Assembly: GCA_963691705.1 (NCBI GenBank)
Contig: OY829542.1
Span: 62,706,427 to 62,770,426 of the forward strand
Reading direction: 5' to 3'
DNA from: Viola odorata
Taxonomy: Eukaryota > Streptophyta > Magnoliopsida > Malpighiales > Violaceae
Length of the DNA: 64,000 nt
This document shows, piece after piece, positions 10,987 through 21,327 of this stretch. Made by a program: the position numbers and the translations under genes. Position 1 is the stretch's first letter. Each line of letters begins with the position of its first letter. The notes below the pieces were generated by a model that had not been told where the DNA came from, searched no databases, and worked only from the letters and a program-made list of their open reading frames with translations.

Positions 10987-12275
10987 GGCAAAAAGGCATT
11001 TGGGAACCCTGAACTCTGGAGTTTTATTTTGTGGGAACCCTCAACTATTTTTTTATTTAATCACCCCCCCGACTTCTTTACATTTTGTTTAATCACAACC
11101 CTACCGTCACGTTTTGCTGATGTGTCACCGTTATGTGCCTCGTCATGTACTTATTGGATGCCACGTCATCAAGACACGTCAGCAACTTGCCACATCATCC
11201 CAGCCACATCAAGAAGCAAGCCACGTCATCAAACCAGGGGGGGTAATTAAATAAATAAAAAAGTTAAGGGTTGCAATTAATCAAAACATTAAAGTTCAAG
11301 GTTGTTTTTTGTCATTTTCCTTAATTTCATTCAATAACCCAAATTCCTCTTTTCCTTTCTTTTTCTATACAACAGTATAATGATAATAATAATAATAATA
11401 AAAATAAAATTGAAATTAATGCTTTATTGCTAGAATTAGAGGTAATTATGATTAATCTAAAATAAGGTTGCCTACAAAATAACTTAACAATTAGAGGTAA
11501 TTATGATTAATCTGATTAATTATGATTATTAATGGATTTTTTTGCATGAAGCCCCCCGTACTAAAAAAAAAACAGACTCCTTCTTGAACTATTGGTCAAT
11601 TGCAAACGCACGTCCCTCTGTTAGTCAAACTAACAGACTGTTAGTTTTGACCTTGAATAGCAGGTTACCCAAAAAAAACCTGTTGTTCCCTTTTTTTTTT
11701 CCTTTTCTTTTTTTTTCTTTAAAAATTCAGAAAAATAATGTAATTAATTTTAAAAATTCAAAAATATAATGTAATTAATTTAAAAAATCCAAAAAAATAT
11801 TGTAATTGATTTTAAAAATTCAGAAAAATAATTATTACCCCTTAATTGTATTTATTTTTCGTAACCTTATCTTCTTCTTTCTATTACATAGTTATAACCT
11901 TATAACTTCTGTCTTCCTCCGCCATTTCCATCCAAAGAAAAAATAAAAAAGAAACAAAAAAAGAAAGCATAATAAAATAAATATGACAAAAAGACATAAA
12001 ACAACCCTGAACTTTATATTTTTATTTAATTACCCCCCTGGTTTGATGGTGTGGCTTGCTTCTTGATGTGGCTGGGATGATGTGGCAAGTTGCTGACGTG
12101 GCATCCAGTAAGCACATGACGAGGCACATAACGGTGACACATCAGCAAAACGTGACGGTAGGGTTGTGATTAAACAAAATGTAAAGAAGTCGGGGGGGTG
12201 ATTAAATAAATAAATAGTTGAGGGTTCCCACAAAATAAAACTCCAGAGTTCAGGGTTCCCAAATGCCTTTTTGCC
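10987..12275. mobile_element. Mutator-like foldback element (non-autonomous) with long inverted repeats
   Basis: Left arm about 10987-11320 and right arm about 11980-12275 are inverted copies. Both outer ends read GGCAAAAAGGCATTTGGG, and the arms share many further blocks (CCCTGAACTCTGGAG, AAGCAAGCCAC, AGTTGCTGACGTGG or its complement). The element is bracketed by a perfect 10-bp direct repeat TATATAAAAT (10977-10986 and 12276-12285). Long TIRs with a 9-11-bp target duplication are the hallmark of Mutator-like elements. The centre is AT-rich with GTAATTAATTTTAAAAATTCAG-type phrases and no transposase, so it depends on another source. The small ORFs in the arms are antisense copies of each other and I do not call them genes. 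Confidence 0.85.
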
Positions 12276-12285
12276 TATATAAAAT

Positions 12286-13273
12286 AAATAATAATTATTA
12301 AATTATTATTATTATTATTATTCTTTCTATTATTCCTTTCTTTTGTTTTATTTAGTTTTTATTAATTCCTTTATTTCCTTTTTCTTTCCTCCCGTTGTTT
12401 TATTTTCCCTCCTCCCCCTCATCCCTTTCAAATTTTGAAATTGCAGATGGGAATCCGCGCTCTCTCTTGGCGATCCGCGTCTCACCACGCCGTCCAACCA
12501 GAGAGCGCTACGCGTCCCCGCACGCCCAATGCCTGCGCGCCATGTGGCATCTTATCCAGAATCCGAGTAGGGCAATGAAGAGTCGCCACGCGACCCGCAA
12601 TCCGCTTCAGCGAATCCGCGCGCGCCACGCGTCTTCAACGCGTCATCCACCCGGTCAAGGCGTCATCGTGATCCGTAATCCACCTCAGCCAATGAAACGG
12701 TGCCACGTGTCACGCAATCCGCGACAACAACCAGAGAGCGCCACATCATGTTCAATGCGTCAGCCTTATCCAGTCAACGCAATCCGCGACAACCAACCAG
12801 AGGGTGACACGTGTCATGCAATCCGCGTCCACTAATAAAAAGTGGCCACATGTCCCTCATATCCTAGTCGCGCTATCGCCTTCAACGCGTCATCCAAGAG
12901 TTGACCGGCGAACTAGACCCCGCCACGTGGCTTACGACGAATCTGAGAGCGCCACGTGTCACGCAAGCCGCGTCCTGCGTTGGCAATCCGCGTCCCACCG
13001 CGGCAGCGAACCAACGAGTGCCACGCGTCCAAACGCGCTCCCGTGGCAATCCGCGTCTCATTTCTACGCCGAATCACAACCCGTCACATGTCACCGAGCT
13101 CCCCTCAGGTCACTTACTCATTTTTTTTCCTTCTTCGTTCGTTTTAATTTTTTTCTTTTTTGCCTCCATCTCTTCCAACGTTCATCTGTCCCTTTCCTTC
13201 CCTCACTTCATCTTCTTCCCTAAACACACACTCCCCCCTCACAATGTCCTAAAAAAGACCGACCTGAATTAAA
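12286..13273 (+). repeat. Athila spacer with GC-rich dispersed repeats (CCACGTGTCA / GCAATCCGCG)
   Basis: After an (ATT)n run (about 12298-12322), the stretch from 12450 to 13110 is unusually GC-rich. The short phrases GCAATCCGCG, CCAGAGAGCGCCAC and GCCACGTGTCA recur at irregular spacing, at least ten times in total. Several include the CACGTG G-box core. Open frames here are a by-product of base composition and show no protein signature. The remainder to 13273 is C/T-rich leader of the env-like ORF. Confidence 0.65.
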
Positions 13274-14918
13274 ATGGTGGCCCACAAACATAGCCGCCCC
13301 TTTCCCGGACAAAATAACCCATCATCATCCCACTCACGCCGTTCCGATCTTAGGCCGGATAATGAAGAAACCACCAACTCCAGCGAGTCCTTTCACTCCC
13401 AACCGCCGTCTGATGAAGACCTAGAAGTCACCAGATCTACTCCAGCGACCCACACCATCCATTCATCCGGCCGGTCGGTCCAAAAGAACCCGGACCCCAA
13501 CATCTACCATTCGTTGGCGCCAACCACTGAACCAGCATCCACCGTTGATGAAGAAGCATTGGGAAAAGAAGCAGAAGAAATAACCTTGGTAAAGGGAAAG
13601 CCTAAACCGCCGCTACCCGTCAGAGTTGAAGAGGTCTCCACCAACGCCGGCAAGCAGACTGCTCCGGCGAGCAAGAAAAGAAAGGCCGCCGACGAGCAGA
13701 AAGGAAAAGCAAAGGCCACTAGCCCTAGAAAATCAAAACGAAAAGCTGAATAGTCACCCACGCATGCTCTAAATCAGGTGACATCTGAACTCGCCAACCT
13801 TAAAGGTTGGTTCACTTTTGATGATAAGCCCTCTCTTGATAGACTTGCTGTTTTTCATTCAAAAGGAGTTAGCTCCTGTGCTCGCCTTGATTTTTCATTT
13901 TTGGACCGAATGGGTATAGGCTCTCGAGTTAGAGATCTTGTAAAAGGTATTAGGTGGGAAGCTTTGTTCTTTACAGAACACCCAACTTTTTTCCACATTT
14001 TGGCTTGCTTCGGACCAATTCAAACCTAAAGGCAAGATTGGTCCGTGCCTTTCAGCCCCCAACGTTGTTAATTTTAGGCTGATGGGAAAATGGTCTCACT
14101 TGTCTGTCAATGAGCTAAATTGTGTGTTGGGTGCTGTGAGTGTTGATAATTTGGAGTCTTTTGCTTATAAATCTGCCCATACTGTGTACCCTAGTGATTT
14201 TGATGCTGATACTGCTTTTCAAGAGCTGACCGGCGATGAAAACGCCGAGTTCAACCCTAAAACTGCCAAGAGGCACGAAACTTCTGACCCTGCACTAAGG
14301 ATTTTGTATAGATTTCTGGCATTTACCTTTTCAGGCAAGCCCCACTCATCCGGCCAGTTATCGATGCAAGAGCTGTTTTTCTTGTGGTGTATGAGGCATG
14401 AGGTTAAGCTTAATCTTGGATTTTGGTTTGCTACTGTTGTTACAACTGCCCAAGCCATATCTCGTAGTCCTGTTATAGGGTCTTTAATCACGTGTATTGC
14501 TATAAACCAGTATAATTTGGTTTTACCTTTAAGCAATCTGTCTGCACCACTTGATTTTAAAATGCTATGCCCCAAAACCCTTGACGGGATGGGGCATTTG
14601 TGTGTCTCACAGTAGCGTGTCTTGAGGTTTAGTGCAGGTTTAACACTAGTGAATGAGCAAGCTTTCGGTACAAAACATGGAGGAAACTTCACTTATCCGA
14701 CTGCTGCCCAGATCAAGCATCCAGGCCAAACCAGTTCTGCCCCAGACGATCCAACCCATCCTGGCCAACACGAGCCACCTCCTGCTCCAGCTGTCCAGGA
14801 TGTTCATCCTGACCTCCTTGCTGCCACAGCAGAGACCAATATCCTCCTTCGATCCATTCTGAAGCAACTACAAGATCTGACGACGGAAGTTGCAAGGAGA
14901 AACCTTCCACCTTTTTAG
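13274..14918 (+). pseudogene. Athila env-like ORF (Athila ORF-1 type), broken
   Basis: Position downstream of integrase and upstream of the GTGTGGGGGA region matches the third ORF of Athila elements, sometimes called env-like. The N-terminal part (13274-13753) is hydrophilic: Ser/Asp/Glu-rich, then a Lys/Arg-rich end (KKRKAADEQKGKAKA). A middle part (13778-14029) has LKGWFTFDDKPSLDRLAVFHSKG. The C-terminal part (14082-14918) has YPSDFDADTAFQELTG, RILYRFLAFTFSGK and GLRDMAW-like conserved Athila ORF-1 features. The breaks are TAG at 13751-13753, a frameshift between about 14000 and 14080, and TAG at 14613-14615. The role of the family is unproven. I infer loss of function here. Confidence 0.75.
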
Positions 14919-16455
14919 TGGCCCAGACTCAACAACATTCTCCTCTCCCTTCCCTCTTCTCTTTTATCTAAACTCCCTTGTTTGTTTTGTGCACCTCTCT
15001 CGCATTGAGGACAATGCGAAGCCTCAGTGTGGGGGAGGATTTATGTATATGTGTGATATTGTAGTATATATGTTGATTGTGATATTTTAGTATATATGTC
15101 GATTGCATGTTTTTGTGAAAAATAATTTTTTTCCAGATTTTTGGATTTTGCATGCCCGGTTTTTAAACCCCCTTGTATGGACACACTTTTGACTTATGAG
15201 CACATAGAAATTAACTACCTTCCATGTTGGTCTTGCCCTAGATCTTGCATGCTTTGTCTGCTAGCTCGTATAACCTACATCTTGCCCTGGATATCAGCAA
15301 TCATTTATAGCACCTTGTGAGCATTTGAGCTAAACAGTTATATTTTTCATGTGTGATTCAATGCTTAGCTAGGCACTCAACTTGGTTTGCATGAGACCCC
15401 TGGGTATGAACGCCATCAGTATTAGGAAAGCAACAAAAAGACGAAAAAAAACTTTGCATCTATGTTTTCTTTCTTTTTCTTTCTACCCTCCACACCCTAT
15501 TTTGTTTAGGCCCCGACATCTCCTCTTTTTGTTCTCATTTTTCCCTTCCAATTGTTCTCACTTTCCCTTGATTTCTTTTCCTTGGCAGGTGAGTAGTATT
15601 TGTTAGAGGTGGAGGGCTAGATGAGCAGCAAAGCCTAAGTGTGGGGGAGACCGACAAGAAGGCGTAGATGACAAAGAAGAGCTAGGGCAAAATCATCAAG
15701 CCTTAGCTGAAGTAAGTTGGCAAAAACCTCAAGTTAATTCATTCTTCATCCGTTGAAGTTTGTCAAATTCGTTTTCATCTTTGTAAAAAATAAATAAATA
15801 AAAATGAAAAAAAAAGAAAAAAAATATATTCAAAACTAGAAAAAAGAAAAGAAAGTGTTATCTTGTTTCAAAATAAAAATAGAGAAGGCAAAAGCAATAA
15901 CATGAAGAATGAAGTATTATCAGCATGGTCTCCAAGAGAACAACTCTCCCCCCCCCCCCAGACGAAGAAATTCGTCTAGCCCTCGATTGTCTGCCCTTGA
16001 CAGATACTGCCTCACCGCTTCATCTCCATCTGGGTTTTTCGTTCTACTCTCCTCTTTCTCTTTCCTTTCACTCTTTTTTTATGATGCAAAGTTCATTTCT
16101 GATTTCTGATTGTTGATTGCCTAAGCATGTGGATTTTACCTCGGGTTGATGTACAAACTTTGTTGTGTGTTTTGTTAATTTGCATACTTGAGTGATTAAA
16201 CATCGAACCTAGTTGAGTGTGAGTGCAAACACTTTCTCCGTTAAGGATTGCTGATACCTAGGTCTGATGTGGTAAAGTTTCATCGTTAGGGTCGTTATCC
16301 TAATAATTTAATGCAGGGTTATCTAGGCAGAGTATGTCTTGCCATGGTCAGGACTGATTGTTTGGTTTGGTAATTCTTATGCTATGGTTGGTTGTGCTTG
16401 TCTACGTCTTGGGGTGTGTTTTCCGTTTTGATTGCTCGAGGGCGAGCAATGGGTA
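14919..16455 (+). other. Athila 3' non-coding region with repeated GTGTGGGGGA motifs
   Basis: About 1.5 kb without a gene. It contains a phrase CATTGAGGACAATGCG followed by CAGTGTGGGGGAGG (15003-15040), a second AGTGTGGGGGAGAC near 15637, and a third that acts as the polypurine tract. Similar text appears on the minus strand at 53.8-55.4 kb in another Athila. There is a C10 run at 15950. Confidence 0.7.
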
Positions 16456-16468
16456 GTGTGGGGGAATT
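16456..16468 (+). promoter_or_regulatory. Polypurine tract of the Athila element
   Basis: GTGTGGGGGAATT directly precedes the TG of the 3' LTR (TGTTATAGTACCC). It is placed as the primer for plus-strand synthesis. Confidence 0.75.
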
Positions 16469-18092
16469 TGTTATAGTACCCTTTTAAGCATGTTTTCCCT
16501 TCCTTTCAAGTCCAATTTCATGCTTGATACTACTAATTTGGCTTGTTTTCCAACTACTTTGCAGATTTGGACTTAAGAGAGAAACTTACTGAAAATAGCG
16601 CCATTTGAATGCATTTCTCCAGCTTTGTCGTCTTGGCCTAAACGCTACTTTGTCGTCTTGGCCTAAACGTTGTTTTGTCGTCTACGCCTATCCATGCTTA
16701 TTCCGTCGGGATCTAGACGAGATCTTATGCCCAAGCCTAGACGCCGAATGACGTTTGAACAAAGATGCTAAAAAGATTCTAGCGGGATTCCATGCAAGGA
16801 TCATCCAGCTCAGCAGAGGACATTCTCGTCTAGGGCAAACCAGTTACTTCCTTCCCAGCCAGCTAGCCCGTTTTATCCCCTAGTGGGGTTGTTTGGACTA
16901 TATATAGACCCTTAACTCTTAGGGTTAAAGAGAGCTTGTTTTGAGTGTATTTTCCATATTTTAGGGTTTGGAGTGATTGTAGTCGCCCCTTGAATATTGA
17001 GATTTTTTCTTCCTCTATTTTCTAGAAATTTGAGCCCCAAGCTCCAATTGGTTTTAATATAGATTTTCATTTTCATCTGCACCTCTTTTATTTTTATGTT
17101 GCTCTTTCCATCTGTCTTGTGCATGATTTCTAACATGATTGGCTAAATCCCTTAGTCTTGGCAGGGGTGTTTTAAGGATTGCAAGAGGATAGTTGGGAGG
17201 TCAAAGTGTTCTTAAAACGTTTTCATTGTTGTATCCGCTTTCTTGCCATCTTATTGTCATTTTGTGTGAGTTTTGTTGGTAGTTTGATCACCTATTTGCT
17301 TGTTTCTCATGAATATTGTCATTTCTAGGGTAATAACTAACGTGAGGCCATGGAATAGAGTAGGCACCTAGCCCAGAGTCACCATGTCATTTGGTCCAAT
17401 CTGTCTAGGGCAAGAAATCAGTTAGGGCAGACTTCTCAGTGTCTAGCCCTAGACGTGTCTTCTCTCCACTTCACGGGCCTGCGTGTTTGACCCATAAGCG
17501 TACCTTGGGCGCAGTGTCACGGCCACTCCCATAAGCATACCTTGGGAGTGACTTTTCTTAAGAAGAGAAGTAGGGGATCCACGTGAAAACAGGATTCCTA
17601 TAGCACGTCTATGACGTGAAAACAGTCTATCCCTGCACCAATGACCGACTAGGTATCGACGCAATCCACCGTCTACCCCTGCTAAGATTTCCCCTTTACT
17701 TGATTTATTGTCTCTACCTATTTCGTTATTTCCTTCTTATTTGATATTCTATCTCTGCTTGTTTTAATTTCGTCTTTGCTATATCCATTTGTCTGCACCG
17801 TTTATTTATTCATCTGCACCGCTTCTATTATTGTTCTTCTATTTATTATTTTATTTCTCTTATTATTTGTTATTTGCAATTTCATATTTTGTCTCAACAT
17901 CAACTGCCATCGTTGGCTAGATTCGTCTAGGCCAACCAAACCCCCCCCCCCCCCTTTGTGTTACTTTTCTGTTTAGGGTATTTTTTATCCTCGTCATACA
18001 TCTAGGCCAAGATTAAATCTTGTCCTTCACTTTCCCTGTGGTTCGACCCTGACTTGCCGCTATATACATTAATTTGTGCATCTAGCCCATCA
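16469..18092 (+). repeat. 3' LTR of the Athila element (about 1.62 kb)
   Basis: It begins TGTTATAGTACCC after the polypurine tract and ends in CCCATCA where the GT47 coding sequence resumes. A strong TATA box (TATATATA, 16899-16906) lies in the middle, with the text downstream resembling the R/U5 of Athila elements (TTCGACCCTGACTTGCCGC near 18042). The motif CGTCTAGGGC/CGTCTTGGCC recurs many times inside. A C15 run lies at about 17940-17954. The partner LTR is not in the window. Confidence 0.75.
16899..16906 (+). promoter_or_regulatory. TATA box of the Athila LTR
   Basis: TATATATA in the context GGACTATATATAGACCC, centrally in the LTR, as expected for the retroelement promoter. Confidence 0.6.
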
Positions 18093-19653
18093 GGATTATA
18101 TAAATACTACATTTGATGCGCGTTTCGACGGCGCATCAGAGAGCATCGTCAATGCTGTTAGTTTGAGAACTGCCAGCGTTGGCGACAACACCAAAGAGAG
18201 TGTCAAAGAGGTTAGTCATGAAACTGATGGCCCTATCAAAGAGAGCTTCGTCAATGGTGTTAGTTCTGGCGATGACAACATCAAAGAGATTGAGTACGCT
18301 GCAGGACGGGGATCAGGTTTGACGGTTATGGACATGATAAGTGAAGACAGTGATGAGATTGCCGTTGCTAATAAGGCGGTCGAAGAGCAACTGCAAATGC
18401 ATCGGTCATGGATATCGAACACGAAGCATGACAATTGTGATGGGAGGGGGGTATATGTCTATGATCTGCCATCGAAGTTCAACAAGGACCTGGTGGGTCA
18501 ATGCGGCGACATGATTCCATGGGAAGATATCTGTGTTCATTTCAAGAACGATGGTTTAGGTGTGCCTATAGACAAACTTGGCAAAGGCTGGTTTCACACT
18601 CATCAGTACTCACTGGAGCCGATATTCCATGGAAGGATTCTGAAGTATCCTTGCAGGGTTTATAATGAAAACGAAGCGAAGCTCTTCTACGTCCCGTACT
18701 ATAGTGGCTTAGACATCTTGAGATGGCATTTCAAGAATGTATCCAATGATGTTAAAGACACTGTTGAGAGGATGTTGAGTATTAAAAATACCACATCAAA
18801 AAAATAGCCATGATGGCCCATTGGCCTAGTGATAATCCTGGAGGATGTTGAGTATTAAAAATACCACATCGAAAAGAAACATCAATTAATAACTAAGTAT
18901 ATGGTTGAGGGAGGACAACCTTCCATAAGGCTTGAGTCTTTTGTGATTGGCCCAACCTCAACCTATCAATTTCTAACAGACACTTTGTCACTGGATCTTT
19001 TGAAATGGCTGGTGTGGGAAGTGAATGATATTGGCATCCCACATCCTACCTTCTTCAATCCCCATTCTGATGATGACATTATCTCCTGGCAGCTGAAGAT
19101 TATCCGAGCACCTCGAAAGAACCTAGTGAGTTTCGCAGGGGCTCCGCGGCCTGATCATCCTTCGAACATAAGGTCAGCTTTGATCAACCAATGTACTTCA
19201 AGAAGTGACAAATGCAAGCTGCTGAACTGTAAATCAGGTGAATGTGATCAACCCGAGTAGGTAATCGAGGTGTTCATGGATTTTGAATTCTGTTTACAGC
19301 CTCCTAGTGATAGTCCAACAAGAAAATCAATATTCGATTCACTTGTCTCGGGCTGCATACCTGTACTGTTCGATCCCTTCACCGTGTACTACCAATATCC
19401 ATGGCATTTTCCTGAGGACCATGATCAGTATTCGGTGTTTATCAATCAAGAAGAAGTGAGGAAGATGAAGGTGAATGTGGTGGAGAAGCTGATGAATGTT
19501 TCAACAAGGGCAAGACAGGATATGAGAAGGTATATAGTGTTTGAATTACTGCCTGGGTTAGTTTATGGAGATTCGAATTCTCAGCTTGACAAGTTTCAGG
19601 ATGCATTCTCCATAACTGTAAACAATCTTCTTGAGAGAGTTAACAAATTGTAG
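18093..19653 (+). pseudogene. GT47 exostosin-type xyloglucan galactosyltransferase-like pseudogene (MUR3/XLT2/GT19 clade)
   Basis: The intact family are Golgi type II membrane enzymes that add galactose to xyloglucan. Visible here: a stem region, then VYVYDLPSKFN, MIPWEDIC, GWFHTHQYSLEPIFHGRIL, KYPCRVY, LFYVPYYSGLDILRWHFKNVSNDVKD, VNDIGIPHPTFF, DDDIISWQ, RAPRKNLVSFAGAPRPDHP, NCKSGECDQPE, FCLQPPSDSPTRKSIFDSLVSGCIPVLFDPF and LVYGDSNSQLDKFQDAF. The N-terminal membrane anchor is missing because the Athila LTR ends exactly at the first codon seen (DYINTTF). A 222-bp insertion (18763-18984) brings in stops, a stretch expected after DLLKWL (about 45-55 codons) is deleted, and a TAG at 19258-19260 sits where the family has Ser. 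There are no introns. It is clearly a dead copy. Confidence 0.88.
18763..18984. mobile_element. 222-bp insertion within the GT47 coding sequence
   Basis: It is flanked by the 7-bp direct repeat AGACACT (18756-18762 and 18978-18984). Inside, a 30-bp block starting GAGGATGTTGAGTATTAAAA occurs twice (18768 and 18841). The segment from about 18846 to 18978 has LTR-like TG...CA ends on the minus strand (TGTTAGAAATTGATAGG to TACTCAACA). It may be a decayed miniature LTR element (TRIM) or SINE-related piece. The family assignment is unsure. Confidence 0.5.
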
Positions 19654-20906
19654 TGAAATGTATAGTTGGGTTGTACTTTTTTTTTTCCTTTCAACTTTCG
19701 GTTTTTGTTTCTTTGCTTTTACTCTGTTTATTTCTTTACTAACTAAAATGGTTTGCTATATTCTTGAAACTCCAATTCAAACCTAATCATTTCATAGGTT
19801 TAACTTAGAAATTTAGAATTACAAGAAGAGAATAGTCTCAAATAGAATTTCAAGAAAATGATTCTCCCAACATTATTTGCTCTATCCTTAAAATTTTAAT
19901 TTAAATCTCACTCCCGTCTATTAAAAAAAAACCGAGAAAGTTGATCAAATTTATACTTCATTTATAATCTTAAAAAAAAAAACCTTAATAAGTGATTAAT
20001 AGTAGGAGTGTTCATCATTCGGTATCATGATATTTTTGTAGATTTTGTTTCATATTTGGTATAGATACCGTACCATTTTAACTATTAAAATGTACCGTTA
20101 TAGATTTACCTAAATAATTTTGGTACGGAATTTGATAATTCAGTAATATTGAATTCAAAATCAATTTGAACAACAATCTTAAAATACACGAATAATAAAA
20201 AAAATGAACATTATATAAAAACACTTAAAAACATCAATTTAAATGCGACTTTCTTTTAACTTCTTTAATAAAGATTATTAAATTAAATATATAATAGGAA
20301 TTACAAATGTTCGGTATTACTAAACCTCCAAAATTAATTGCCATATTATACCAAAAAAATCGGGTCGGTATTTAATAATGATATAATAGAAATTATCGAA
20401 TTAATCGGTTATTTCGGTATGGTGATCAAACAAAATGTTTTACCAACCCAACCTAACAATGCAATTTGACCCGAAAAGAAAAAAAATCTTAACAATGGAC
20501 AAAATAAATGTAAGACTAACAAAAAAAAAGTGAGGATTACAAAATTGTTAGAAGGATTAACAAAAATGTTCTAGACACCCAATCCGGAACAATTGAAGAT
20601 TCCTCTTTCCTTTACCCGGGCAGCAAGCCAGCAACAATCGAAGCAGCCAAATTCTACAATGCAACAACTGATGTCACTCCTTTCGTTTTCATCTATTAGG
20701 TCCTGCTCAGCTGCAAAAATCGCCGTTCATATCTGACACTGCTTTGTCTGTCATTAAACAATCCTGACCGTCCAATCATTTCGTTCTCTAGGCAGACACA
20801 TGGTCCAATCTCATCCACGTGTAGTCTTCAGGAATAGCCACGTAAACCTTAGCGCCTTCCCTTCAGCACAATACGAAATTTGACCAATTTCTTCCCTGCA
20901 TACTAC
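19654..20906. other. Intergenic, AT-rich; no gene recognised, with original promoter-proximal sequence of the GPX gene at the right end
   Basis: 19654-20580 is AT-rich with T and A runs. A block near 20005-20460 rich in TTCGGTAT/ATACCG could be a decayed hAT-type repeat but has no matched ends. From about 20590 to 20906 the base composition is more mixed. It includes CCAAT-like ATCCAAT/GTCCAAT words and a CACGTG G-box at 20816-20821, plausibly the displaced upstream promoter of the glutathione peroxidase gene at 28033. Confidence 0.5.
20816..20821. promoter_or_regulatory. G-box (CACGTG) in displaced GPX upstream region
   Basis: CACGTG in the context TCCACGTGTAG, about 86 bp left of the transposon insertion site. 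Without the 7-kb insertion it would lie roughly 160 bp upstream of the GPX start codon, a common place for bZIP/bHLH sites. Regulatory use is inferred. Confidence 0.35.
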
Positions 20907-21130
20907 ATACACACTAGGGGTGTACACGGTCCGGTTCGGATCGGTTTTAGGCCTAGAACAGATCCGAACCGTAATTTACGGTTTTCATTTTTATGGAACC
21001 GGACCGCACCGGATCAATACGGTCCGGATCGGATCGGTTCCATTTTTCCCGGTTCGGATCGGTGCGGTTCCGGTTCCAATCCGGATTTTTTTTTTGTTTG
21101 GCCAAATTCATTATTTTCCAATGGGCCGGC

Positions 21131-21300
21131 CCATTAACCATTCCGCCAAGCCCACCAGCCCTTCCACTTTGCAAAATGAAATCTGCCTAGGAAAGGATTC
21201 GAACTCCTTCCCCTTTGCAAGTTTAGCCAATGCCTTGCCACTGGAGCAAAGTGTCTTATAGATATCTTTTGCAGATAAATATATTTATATATATATTTCC
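21131..21300. repeat. Left tRNA-like/SINE-like module, direct repeat with 27590-27800
   Basis: Shares long blocks with the right-hand module in the same orientation: CCAGCCCTTCCACTTTGCAAAA, GGATTCGAACTCCTTCCCC, TTTAGCCAATGCCTTGCCAC and TGGAGCAAAGTGTCTTA. Read on the minus strand it gives a B-box-like GAGTTCGAATCC and an A-box-like CAGTGGCAAGGCATTGG, as in tRNA-derived SINE heads. It does not fold as a complete tRNA in any obvious way. Confidence 0.6.
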
Positions 21301-21327
21301 GGTTTTAAATTTCTTTTGCCACTTGAA

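Larger units (their letters stand above)
7063..18092 (+). mobile_element. Athila-lineage Ty3-gypsy element, 5'-truncated, with 3' LTR
   Basis: On the plus strand: protease, RT, RNase H and integrase (7064-10607), a spacer hosting a Mutator-like insertion, an env-like ORF (13274-14918), a 3' region with repeated GTGTGGGGGA motifs, a polypurine tract (16456-16468) and an LTR (16469-18092). The order pol, spacer, env-like ORF, LTR, and the DLGAGINVMP protease motif, are typical of Athila. Gag and the 5' LTR are missing at the junction with the CCGGTT repeat. The likely reason is that the repeat and then the Tat element inserted into the protease region, leaving the 5' part to the left of the window. 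The element is dead: several nonsense codons, a frameshift and an RT active-site change. Confidence 0.88.

Noticed and set aside
11029..12233. Two similar 67-73-residue frames in opposite directions
   Set aside because: They are the same sequence in the two inverted arms of the Mutator-like element, not genes.
13504..13761. Antisense frame within the env-like ORF
   Set aside because: Mirrors the Lys/Ser-rich coding sequence; no family signature.
17940..17954. C15 homopolymer as a special signal
   Set aside because: Simple homopolymers of this kind are prone to sequencing error and slippage; nothing supports a function.
20005..20460. Second hAT-type element (AGGAGTGTTCATCATTCGGTAT start)
   Set aside because: The start resembles hAT termini but no matching right end or target duplication was found.
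20880..21261. Overlapping open frames in the hAT left end
   Set aside because: Arise from CCGGTTCGG-rich repeats; the products are Arg/Pro/Gly-rich with no domain.
21174..21262. tRNA gene on the minus strand
   Set aside because: A- and B-box-like words are present, but no cloverleaf with proper acceptor and anticodon arms could be drawn; it also occurs twice inside a transposon. Treated as a SINE-like module.
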